Assembly: GCA_002695025.1 (NCBI GenBank)
Contig: NZNV01000025.1
Coordinates: forward strand, 1-64,000
Direction: 5' to 3'
Length of the DNA stretch: 64,000 bases
From: Owenweeksia sp.
Lineage (GTDB): Bacteria > Bacteroidota > Bacteroidia > Flavobacteriales > Schleiferiaceae
How positions within the stretch are numbered: position 1 is the first letter of the stretch; each line of letters starts with the position of its first letter. This document shows positions 49,838 to 57,832 of the stretch, one piece after another. The translations under genes were made by a program, and so were the position numbers. The notes beneath the pieces are model-generated. The model did no database searches. It was given only the letters and a program-made list of their open reading frames with translations, and had not been told where the DNA came from.

Positions 49838-52339
49838 ATGACAACAGCATCCCGGAAACCACTTCTTACATTTCTATTTGTGCTTGCCTGGGCTTTTACG
49901 CCCCTGCTGGCCCAGGAAACCACGGTAAAAGGAACGGTTAAGGATTCGGAGGGTACGCCTTTGGAAGGAGTACGCGTTACGGTGGGCGATTTCTACACCC
50001 TCAGTAAAGCTGATGGTACCTATAGGATGACCATTAATGATGGTGCCAATCTCATTGCCTTTTTCACCAATTTCGGGTACAAGCCGGATACCATTGTATT
50101 TTCCGTAAAGGAAGGTGCAACGGTTATTTTGGATAAGAGCTTGAAGCTGTTGCCCAACTTTTTGGATAATGTAGATGTAATTGATAAAAAAGCCCGCTTT
50201 GAGAACCAGATTGGTGTTAATAAGAAAGACATTGAAGCTTTTGTAGGGCCGGGTTCTGATGTAGAGGGCATCATCAAGACCCTCCCGGGGGTGAGTAGCT
50301 ATAATGAACTGAGCTCCCAGTATTCCGTGCGGGGAGGGAATTTTGACGAAAACCTGGTGTATGTTAATGGCATACAGGTGTACCGCCCTTTTTTGGTGCG
50401 TAACGGTCAGCAGGAGGGCTTGAGCTTTGTCAACTCCCAGATGGTGCGTAACGTAAAGTTCTCAGCCGGTGGTTTTGAAGCCCGTTATGGCGATAAGATG
50501 TCTTCCGTTCTGGATATAACCTACCGCCAGCCCGATGATTTCGGGATGACCCTGGAAGGTAGTCTCCTGGGAGGTAACCTTGTATATGAAGACCGGATGT
50601 TTAAAAAGCGGCTTTCTGCCATAGTGGGCGCACGTTACCGTACCAATCAGATATTACTGGGCTCATTGGATACGGATGCCGACTTCCGTCCCCGCTTTAC
50701 CGATGTGCAGGCCTATCTTACCTATTACCTGCGGGATGATCTGGAGATCAGTTTCCTCGGTAACTTTTCCCGCAATAATTACCAGGTAGTGCCGGATCGA
50801 AGGACTACCGATTTCGGTACTTTCCAGGAAGCCCTGCGCCTGGAGGTGTTTTTTGATGGTAAGGAAGACTATGATTTTACCACCCGCTTTGGAGCGTTAT
50901 CTACTACCTACCGCCCGGATAAAGAGTTGCAACTGAAATTTACCACCAGTGCCTTCCAAACTACCGAGCAGGAATATTTTGACGTAATAGGCGCCTACCG
51001 CCTGGGCGAGTTGAATAATAATCTGGGATCTGATGATTTTGGTGAAATATCCTTTTTACGTGGCATTGGCGGCTTCCAGAATTACGCCCGCAATAAGCTG
51101 GACGCCATTGTGGCCAATTTTGCCCATGATGGTATTTACGATAAAGATGAGGTCACCTGGCGATGGGGTGTGAAATATCAGTATGAAGATATTATTGACA
51201 CTTACAAAGAATGGGAACGTATTGACTCAGCCGGCTTTAGTGTACCCAATAGACCTTCCGTATCCTTCCCGGTGACAGGAGTGGATACTAATGCCAATGG
51301 GCAAGTGGTAGGAGGAGACCTGGGTTTGGTGTACGCCCCGGAAGACAGCATCCGTCTGTTTGAGAGTTTTGACAGCGATGCGGCCGTACAGTCTTCACGC
51401 ATTACAGCGTATGTAGAGCGGACCCAGCTTTTTCAGAAAAATGGCAACGATTTCTTCCTTAACCTGGGTTTACGTACCCACTACTGGACCTTTAACAACC
51501 AGAACGTAATAAGCCCGCGGGCCAGTTTTAGCTGGAAACCCGATTGGAAAAGAGATATGGTTTGGCGGTTTTCTTCCGGCTTTTACTACCAACCCGCCTT
51601 TTACCGCGAGATGCGCGATCTGAACGGAGGTCTCAATGAAAACATCAAGGCCCAGCAATCCATTCATTTTGTACTCGGTAATGATTACCAGCTTACCATC
51701 TGGAACCGTCCCTTCAAAATGGTAACGGAGGTGTATTATAAAATATTGGATAATCTTATTCCATACGACCTGGATAACGTACGTATACGTTACCGTGCTA
51801 TCAATAATTCGCGTGGTTATGCCACGGGTTTGGATTACCGTATCAACGGTGAATTTGTACAGGGAGTGGACAGCTGGCTTAGTATGTCAGTACTTTCCAT
51901 ACAGGAAGATATTGAAGGCGATGGGGCCGGTTACCTGCCCCGGCCCACCGATCAGCGCTTTAACGCCAAGATCTTTTTCCAGGATTACCTGCCCCGCGAT
52001 CCTACCTTCCGGGTGAGCCTTACCCTGATATACGGCACTGGCCTGCCTTTCGGGCCTCCCCAGGCTGAGCCTAAAGACCGCAACTACCGCCTGCCATCCT
52101 ATTTCCGCAGCGATATTGGTTTCAGCAAAGTGCTCAAGGCCGAAGGTAAAACCTATAAATCCAAATTCCTCAACCAGTTCAAAAGCCTGTGGGTAGGATT
52201 GGAAGTGTTTAACCTGTTGGCCCGCAACAATACCGTAAGTTATTTGTGGGTAAAAGATATAAGCACCGCCCGTGAATATGCCGTACCCAATTACCTTACC
52301 GGGCGCCTGCTCAATATAAAGTTGGTGGCAAAGTTGTAG
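49838..52339 (+). CDS. TonB-dependent receptor with carboxypeptidase-like N-terminal domain
   Basis: An 833-aa outer-membrane receptor. The signal peptide ends LLAQ; a CarboxypepD_reg domain covers ~28-110 (TTVKGTVKDSEGTPLEGVRVTVGD). The plug has GVNKKDIEAFVGPGSDVEGIIKTLPGVSSYNELSSQYSVRGGNFDENLVYVNGIQVYRP, and the barrel runs to the C-terminus (LTGRLLNIKLVAKL). No SusD-like gene is adjacent, so the ligand is open; siderophore, metal or peptide import are options. It has a long leader with its own promoter. Confidence 0.93.
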   Translation: MTTASRKPLLTFLFVLAWAFTPLLAQETTVKGTVKDSEGTPLEGVRVTVGDFYTLSKADGTYRMTINDGANLIAFFTNFGYKPDTIVFSVKEGATVILDKSLKLLPNFLDNVDVIDKKARFENQIGVNKKDIEAFVGPGSDVEGIIKTLPGVSSYNELSSQYSVRGGNFDENLVYVNGIQVYRPFLVRNGQQEGLSFVNSQMVRNVKFSAGGFEARYGDKMSSVLDITYRQPDDFGMTLEGSLLGGNLVYEDRMFKKRLSAIVGARYRTNQILLGSLDTDADFRPRFTDVQAYLTYYLRDDLEISFLGNFSRNNYQVVPDRRTTDFGTFQEALRLEVFFDGKEDYDFTTRFGALSTTYRPDKELQLKFTTSAFQTTEQEYFDVIGAYRLGELNNNLGSDDFGEISFLRGIGGFQNYARNKLDAIVANFAHDGIYDKDEVTWRWGVKYQYEDIIDTYKEWERIDSAGFSVPNRPSVSFPVTGVDTNANGQVVGGDLGLVYAPEDSIRLFESFDSDAAVQSSRITAYVERTQLFQKNGNDFFLNLGLRTHYWTFNNQNVISPRASFSWKPDWKRDMVWRFSSGFYYQPAFYREMRDLNGGLNENIKAQQSIHFVLGNDYQLTIWNRPFKMVTEVYYKILDNLIPYDLDNVRIRYRAINNSRGYATGLDYRINGEFVQGVDSWLSMSVLSIQEDIEGDGAGYLPRPTDQRFNAKIFFQDYLPRDPTFRVSLTLIYGTGLPFGPPQAEPKDRNYRLPSYFRSDIGFSKVLKAEGKTYKSKFLNQFKSLWVGLEVFNLLARNNTVSYLWVKDISTAREYAVPNYLTGRLLNIKLVAKL

Positions 52340-52835
52340 ATCCTGCCTTCAGTATTTCCGAAGGCTCGGTTTGAAAACTCACATCTCCTGTGGTTCTCTT
52401 TCCCTTCTCTTGGTTATTTATCCGTAAGTCAACCGTTCTATGGAGCAATTTCCACAAGCAGAAGGTGAGAATAAACGATAAAAACCTGGCTACCAATTTC
52501 CGGTGTAGTGAAAAGGCCATTATTGGTGTTACAAGCCTTAACCAGGGCAAACAATCCCTTTACCCTAACAAGCATCTTTTAGGGATAATTATCTGTAATG
52601 GATAAAAATTCTTTACTTTGGCTTAGCTTTGAACCAAGGGCTTACGTTATCTTCATTGTTTTAGAGTGCGGAAAATAAATGAGCCCATGCTCAATGGTAG
52701 CAAAGTAGGATATTCGGAATCAGTTCATTGCAACGTTTTCATGGGAGGAAACAAAGTATTGAAGAAGCTTACCGGTAGGTGAATCCCCGGCAAGGCTTCA
52801 GTTTTCCAGGTTTAACTTTAATACATACTCCAAGC
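52340..52835. other. 496-nt intergenic region without a recognised gene
   Basis: No convincing coding frame on either strand. Seen: a 6-bp inverted repeat CCCTAA/TTAGGG (52563-52568/52579-52584), then TACTTTG at 52614-52620, a one-base-short variant of the -7 box, which could start transcription of the T9SS gene and leave a ~210-nt leader. A 79-aa minus-strand frame is judged spurious. The region is AT-richer than the gene that follows. Confidence 0.5.
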
Positions 52836-55526
52836 ATGAAAAACATCCATTCCTTTTTGGGCGCGGGCCTTTTAGCGTTCGGCCTATGTAGCAGTTCGTA
52901 TGCGCAAAACTGCTCCTATGATCCCAACAACCCGCTGGTCATTAGCAGCAACACCGTTTGGAACGGCACCCAACAATTCAATACCGATATTGAAATAAAC
53001 TCCGGGGCCACCCTTACCGTATACGGTACCGTGGAAATGCTCACCGATGGTAAGATCATAGTGAAACCGGGTGGTAAACTGAGTATAAACGGTGGCCACA
53101 TTACCCGCAATGCTGCCTGCGGTCCTTCCTGGAAGGGTATAGAAGTAAAAGGTAACCGCAACCTCAGCCAAACGCCCGCTAACCAGGGAATCCTGGAGAT
53201 CATCAACAGCGGTAAAATATCCCACGCCTGCCGCGGTGTACTCAACACTACTCATACTCCGGCCGGGTACGACTGGCAGCATACCGGGGGCATGATTACC
53301 GCCCAAAACGCCATTTTTGAAAACAACACCCGCGATATTATCCTGCTTACCTACCATGATGGCAGTGGCAGCAGCGAGCCGGACTATAAAGCCACCTTTA
53401 CCAATTGCGACTTTTTGCGGGATAATAATTACAACAGCCCTTCCGCGCTGCTTTCCCACATGGCTTTGCTGGACGTGGCCGGTCCCAGCTTTGCTGGTTG
53501 CCGCTTTATCCGTACCCGTACGGGTGATACTACCGAAGACCGTACCGCCATAGGTGCCACCAATGCCGTGTTCTACGTAACCGGTTCCCCGCAACGCAAC
53601 GGGCGTTTTGAAAATTACGACCGGGCTATTTTTGCCTCCGGGGGAGGACGACCGGATAAGGAAATAGAAGTCAGTAACATTGATTTTTACAACGATGCTA
53701 GCGGGGTCCACTTTATGGCCTGTGCCAATGTAAAAGTGCAATACAACGCATTTTACATGCGTAAAGGCCAGCAATCTCCCGGTGGTGATACCTATGGCGT
53801 ATACCTGGATAATACCCAGGAATTTTCCGTAGCCCGGAATTACTTTACCAATATCAGTAGCGGTATTATAACCCGGCAAACCCCCGTGGTGGTAATGGAC
53901 TGCAAAGGCTACAGCAACCGTATTTACAAGAACCATATCGACCAGGTAGCCGGGAGTATACAATGCTATGAACACAACCGCAACGCCTCTGGTACCGATG
54001 GCCTGGTGATCCAGTGCAATGATTTCAATAAATTCTCCAATATAGGTGCCGATGGCTGGGTAATAGGTGGGTGGTCTTCTACTCATTCCGTAACGGCAGA
54101 ACTGGGCATTGCCAAACACCAGGGGCCTTTTGTGCCAGCTGCACCAGTCTATTCGAAAATGGCCAATAACCTGCATACCGTGGGAGATTCCGTGCATTGG
54201 TGGACCCAGCATACCTGCCAGGAGTCTTTTTACTATTGTTCGGAAAAGGAACCACGCTGTATACCGGTATCTTCGAATCGTCCGGGGTTTTCAAGACCTT
54301 TGGTATTACTTAAACAAACTATAGATTTTGACTATAGTACTCTTTGCCCTGACCCACCTTTGGCCATCAGCCCGGACGATCAGAATACCACCCGGGGCGG
54401 CCTGATGGGTGAAGACCAGGACTGGGGGGATACATGGGAACTGCTGGTGCAACTCATCGACAACGGCAGCACTCCAGGTCTGGAAGCGCAGATACTGGCG
54501 GCCGGTAACCCGGATTACCAGCAGTTGTACCTGGATCTCATGGATATGTCACCTTACGTATCCCGCACTAACCTGTTGAACCTGATGGGAATAGATGATT
54601 TCCCCGAGCTGGCTACCCGTAATATTTTAATAGCCAACCCCCACGGGGCGCGTGACCCGGAAGTGATGGAAGCCGTATACCACCACCAGCCGCCTTTTGC
54701 CGCCTCTACCATTGCCGATATAGAAGCGGGCAGCCAGACCTTTACCTCCTACGATGTACAGACCGCTAAAATATCCGGTCACAACTACCAACGGCACGAA
54801 TTGCTGGACCTTTTAATGGCTTCCTACGGAGATGAAGAGGATGCCCTGGACCGCCTGGCCGAACTGCTGGAAGGGCGGGATGAACTTTGGCTGCACTATA
54901 TGCTGGTGGATATGGAACTGCAGGCCGGGCGTTTGGCAGAGGCCGAAACGCATTTGGAAGCCATAGCGGCCACGGCCTTTATGGAAGGAAGTGAGGCAGA
55001 CCTGCATGCTGGGATGCTCACCTATTACGGTGTGGTGACCGGCTGCCTGCACGATGAGCGCCTGCTTACCCAGCTGAATGCCGAAGAGATCAACGTACTG
55101 CAGGATATGGCCACCTATGAACAAGCCGGCTACGGCCTGCTGCGCAATAAGGCCATTTCTTTGCTTTGGCTCAACGAAGTGGAGGCAGAGTACCGCCTGC
55201 CGGACTATCCCGCAGAACCACAGGGCAAACGCACCTTCAGCCAGCCCAACCGCCCGGCTCATCCCCTGGCCCGGGTACAGGTCTATCCCAATCCGGCTAC
55301 GGATCACCTCATTATACAGTGGGACTGGCTGCAACTGGGTTTGAGCGAAGCCCTGCTCATTGAATTATACACGATGGACGGACATCTGTTGCAAAGCCAG
55401 CGGGTGGAAGATTTTGCGCGCAATACCAGTGTGGTACGTTTACATGATCATCTGGCAGGTTCATATATTTTGCGGCTGCGCAGTGGCGAAGATGTAGTAT
55501 ATTCGGAAACGCTGTTGTTACAGTAG
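52836..55526 (+). CDS. Large T9SS cargo protein with parallel beta-helix
   Basis: About 896 aa from ATG 52836, with signal peptide ending SSSYAQ. Residues ~40-420 look like a right-handed parallel beta-helix: repeated short strands with Asn turns, such as GATLTVYGTVEMLTDGKIIVKPGGKL and FSVARNYFTNISSGI. Then comes a Cys-rich stretch (~445-480) and an alpha-helical TPR-like region (~515-800; HYMLVDMELQAGRLAEAETHLEAIA). The T9SS sorting domain starts with VQVYPNPATDHLIIQW. It is a secreted or surface protein with no visible catalytic motif. The gene is visibly richer in G/C-ending codons than its neighbours. Confidence 0.85.
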   Translation: MKNIHSFLGAGLLAFGLCSSSYAQNCSYDPNNPLVISSNTVWNGTQQFNTDIEINSGATLTVYGTVEMLTDGKIIVKPGGKLSINGGHITRNAACGPSWKGIEVKGNRNLSQTPANQGILEIINSGKISHACRGVLNTTHTPAGYDWQHTGGMITAQNAIFENNTRDIILLTYHDGSGSSEPDYKATFTNCDFLRDNNYNSPSALLSHMALLDVAGPSFAGCRFIRTRTGDTTEDRTAIGATNAVFYVTGSPQRNGRFENYDRAIFASGGGRPDKEIEVSNIDFYNDASGVHFMACANVKVQYNAFYMRKGQQSPGGDTYGVYLDNTQEFSVARNYFTNISSGIITRQTPVVVMDCKGYSNRIYKNHIDQVAGSIQCYEHNRNASGTDGLVIQCNDFNKFSNIGADGWVIGGWSSTHSVTAELGIAKHQGPFVPAAPVYSKMANNLHTVGDSVHWWTQHTCQESFYYCSEKEPRCIPVSSNRPGFSRPLVLLKQTIDFDYSTLCPDPPLAISPDDQNTTRGGLMGEDQDWGDTWELLVQLIDNGSTPGLEAQILAAGNPDYQQLYLDLMDMSPYVSRTNLLNLMGIDDFPELATRNILIANPHGARDPEVMEAVYHHQPPFAASTIADIEAGSQTFTSYDVQTAKISGHNYQRHELLDLLMASYGDEEDALDRLAELLEGRDELWLHYMLVDMELQAGRLAEAETHLEAIAATAFMEGSEADLHAGMLTYYGVVTGCLHDERLLTQLNAEEINVLQDMATYEQAGYGLLRNKAISLLWLNEVEAEYRLPDYPAEPQGKRTFSQPNRPAHPLARVQVYPNPATDHLIIQWDWLQLGLSEALLIELYTMDGHLLQSQRVEDFARNTSVVRLHDHLAGSYILRLRSGEDVVYSETLLLQ

Positions 55527-55546
55527 ACTAAAGTGAGTTATAAGGG

Positions 55547-55624
55547 TGTAAGGTTTTAAAGCTTTCAAGTTTAAATGAGCCTGAACCTTACATCCTTACA
55601 ACTTTAGAACCTTACAACTAAAGA
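55547..55624. repeat. Intergenic repeat copy 1
   Basis: It begins with TGTAAGGTTTTAAAGCTT (55547-55564) and ends with AACTAAAGA, as does copy 2 after the next gene. It contains GAACCTTACA twice (55583-55592 and 55607-55616). Its arms AAGGGTGTAAGGTT (55542-55555) and AACCTTACATCCTT (55584-55597) form a 14-bp inverted repeat with one G-T pair, which could act as terminator of the upstream gene. Confidence 0.75.
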
Positions 55625-57091
55625 GTGAAACAGAAACCCACATACCTCTTACTCCTCCTCTTGGTGACAGCTACGCTGGCCGGTCAAACCCACTTTAACC
55701 GTATTTACGATTGGGGTGGAGATCAGCCGGAACTGCTGGTGCTTGACTCCGGATATGTGACTATGTTCAAGTATCAGAAAAACCTGAACGGGCTGGTGAT
55801 ACGGGAGTATGATCTGCTGGGTGACGTAGTGGATTCTGCGTATTATCTTTTTGGGAATACCCCTTTTACTACCGGTCACTGCTTGTACAAATTGGCAGGT
55901 AAACAGCGCTTTATAGGAGCCTATACTATAGGCGGGCAGGTACGTTTTATCAAATTCAACCGGCAGTGGGATACCCTAAGTACTGATGTTCACCAAATTG
56001 ATTCTGCTTACACCGTGGTCAATTCTTTATACCCCGATAGCGACAGCACCTTTATGGCCTGCGGGCGTTTTGACCGTCCGGGTAATCTCTCTAATCTATA
56101 CCTATGCCGGGTAGATACCAACCTTAATGTATTATGGGAAAAGCACTATGAGGATACCACCAACGTAACTTTTGGCGGTTATTTTGGCGGTTATATCGCC
56201 CCAGTTGCAGATAAAGGTTATTTGCTGGGGGCTGGTGGCTCTTACGCCAGCCTGCATACCAATAAGGGTTTTATTATCCGCACCGATGCCCAGGGCAACG
56301 AATTGTGGAAAAGAGAATTCAGTAGTAAGAATGGTATTGGTCTGGTTAGATTAGCGGTTAGACCTAGCGGCAACTATTTGTTTATAGCACCTGAAGATTT
56401 GGATACCAGTTGGCAATCTTATAACAGGCCAATGAGGTTGCGGTTCGGGATAATTGACACTTCTGGAAATATCTCAGCAAATAATTATATAGGCCCAATA
56501 CTGGATGTGTTGGGTTCATGGGCTTTTACTCCAACCCTGGACGGACATTTTGTTGTCGGGGGCTACACCTACGTAGACCCTGGCAAGGACATCTCCTACC
56601 TCTTTAAGTTCAACGAGGACGGGGATAGTATCTGGCACCAGAATTATTGGTTCGGTTACCCAGAGGGTTTTAGCAATATCTATGCAGTACGGCCTACTGC
56701 GGATACCGGTCTCATTGCTGCCGGTTACTTCCTGGATCAGGATAATCGCTACTATGTGTTGGGCGGAGCCTACGATTGGACATGGTTGTTAAAACTTGAT
56801 CAATACGGTTGCGATACGGCAGGTTGCGAGCGAGTGAGTTTGCCGGAATTACCCATTAAGGAGGCGGACCTAAAGGTTTATCCCAACCCCGTATACGACC
56901 AGCTCAAACTGGCCTGGAAAGAACTGCAAAAAGAGGAGGAAATCAAGGTGTACACTGCCACCGGGCAATTGGTGTATGAAGCCGTATTTTCAGAGGTACA
57001 GCAGCTAACTATCCCCACCGCTGCCTGGCCACCCGGCATTTATCATTTGCAGAGCGGCAGCACTGAGGCGGTAAAAATCATCAAAGAGTGA
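55625..57091 (+). CDS. T9SS cargo protein, beta-propeller-like
   Basis: 488 aa from GTG 55625 with signal peptide ending LAGQ. Residues ~20-395 contain about six repeats of a pattern of aromatic and Asp residues (LYLCRVDTNLNVLWEKHYED; FIIRTDAQGNELWKREF; YLFKFNEDGDSIWHQNYW), typical of bacterial beta-propellers of the DUF5074/PQQ-like type. The T9SS sorting domain begins LKVYPNPVYDQLKLAW. It is secreted or surface bound with unknown partner. The gene is flanked by two copies of a short intergenic repeat. Confidence 0.84.
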   Translation: MKQKPTYLLLLLLVTATLAGQTHFNRIYDWGGDQPELLVLDSGYVTMFKYQKNLNGLVIREYDLLGDVVDSAYYLFGNTPFTTGHCLYKLAGKQRFIGAYTIGGQVRFIKFNRQWDTLSTDVHQIDSAYTVVNSLYPDSDSTFMACGRFDRPGNLSNLYLCRVDTNLNVLWEKHYEDTTNVTFGGYFGGYIAPVADKGYLLGAGGSYASLHTNKGFIIRTDAQGNELWKREFSSKNGIGLVRLAVRPSGNYLFIAPEDLDTSWQSYNRPMRLRFGIIDTSGNISANNYIGPILDVLGSWAFTPTLDGHFVVGGYTYVDPGKDISYLFKFNEDGDSIWHQNYWFGYPEGFSNIYAVRPTADTGLIAAGYFLDQDNRYYVLGGAYDWTWLLKLDQYGCDTAGCERVSLPELPIKEADLKVYPNPVYDQLKLAWKELQKEEEIKVYTATGQLVYEAVFSEVQQLTIPTAAWPPGIYHLQSGSTEAVKIIKE

Positions 57092-57112
57092 GTGGGTGCA
57101 AAGTTTTAAGGA

Positions 57113-57209
57113 TGTAAGGTTTTAAAGCTTAAAGGGTAAATAGAACCATAAACGTTGAACTTTCAACTTTGAACCAGGAACCTTCAACCTTGAACTTTCC
57201 AACTAAAGA
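57113..57209. repeat. Intergenic repeat copy 2
   Basis: It starts with the same TGTAAGGTTTTAAAGCTT (57113-57130) and ends with the same AACTAAAGA (57201-57209). In between are degenerate direct repeats of TTGAACTTTC (57155-57164, 57190-57199) and AACCTTCAACC. It is about 97 nt, versus 78 nt for copy 1. Confidence 0.75.
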
Positions 57210-57244
57210 ACCCCCGGTGGGGTGCTGAGGTAGATTATATTCAA

Positions 57245-57252
57245 TAAATTTG
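57245..57252 (+). promoter_or_regulatory. -7 box of the TPR-like membrane protein gene
   Basis: TAAATTTG is an exact match, 18 nt before ATG 57271, followed by the GC-rich CCGCC seen after several -7 boxes here. Confidence 0.55.
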
Positions 57253-57270
57253 CCGCCTCAATAAAAAATC

Positions 57271-57786
57271 ATGCTGAACAAGATCATACGCCTTACACTC
57301 ACGGTACTCATTTTTGCGTGGGCCGTATGGCAATTTGTGGAAGGGAATATTGGCAATGGCATTATGCTGGTATTGCTGGCCGGGCTGGTATTGCTCACCT
57401 ATTTCCGAAACGAAAATATCATCATTGCCTTCTGGCATTTGCGTAAAAATAACCTGGATAAAGCGGAGAAGTCTCTTTTGCGTATCAAGAATCCTGAAGC
57501 GGCCCTGGTTAAAGGTCAGCTGGCGTATTATTATATGCTGATGGGCATGATTGAATCCCAAAGGAGCCTTACCAAGTCCGAGACCCTGCTACGCAAAGCA
57601 CTTTCTACCGGCTTACGGATGAAACACGACCAGGCTATGGTGAAGCTACAGCTGGCCGGAGTGGCAGTTTCCAAACGCAGGAAGCGCGAGGCTATGGTGC
57701 TGCTTACCGAAGTTAAAAAACTCGATACCCGGGGCATGCTCACTGATCAGGTGAAAATGATCAAGCAACAGATGAAGCGCATCTGA
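57271..57786 (+). CDS. Conserved membrane protein with TPR-like helices
   Basis: 171 aa. Two adjacent hydrophobic segments at ~5-22 and 27-46 (MLNKIIRLTLTVLIFAWAVWQF; GIMLVLLAGLVLL) anchor it in the membrane. The cytoplasmic remainder is helical and TPR-like: FWHLRKNNLDKAEKSLLRI, KGQLAYYYMLMG and LLRKALSTGLRMKHDQAMVKLQLAGVAVSKRRKREA. It is probably a scaffold, with function unknown. It precedes the penicillin-binding protein gene by 46 nt and may be cotranscribed with it. Confidence 0.75.
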   Translation: MLNKIIRLTLTVLIFAWAVWQFVEGNIGNGIMLVLLAGLVLLTYFRNENIIIAFWHLRKNNLDKAEKSLLRIKNPEAALVKGQLAYYYMLMGMIESQRSLTKSETLLRKALSTGLRMKHDQAMVKLQLAGVAVSKRRKREAMVLLTEVKKLDTRGMLTDQVKMIKQQMKRI

Positions 57787-57832
57787 ACCTTTTGGGTCAC
57801 TTTTTTGTCCTTGTGTCCATATTTAGCCGGAC

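Noticed and set aside
52884-54212. A 442-aa open frame on the minus strand opposite the large T9SS gene
   Set aside because: It lies fully inside a well-supported + strand gene with signal peptide and sorting domain, has no recognisable motif, and is explained by the GC-rich codon use of that gene.
55583-55616. GAACCTTACA repeats as a CRISPR-like array
   Set aside because: Only two or three imperfect short copies, no uniform spacers, no cas genes anywhere in the window.
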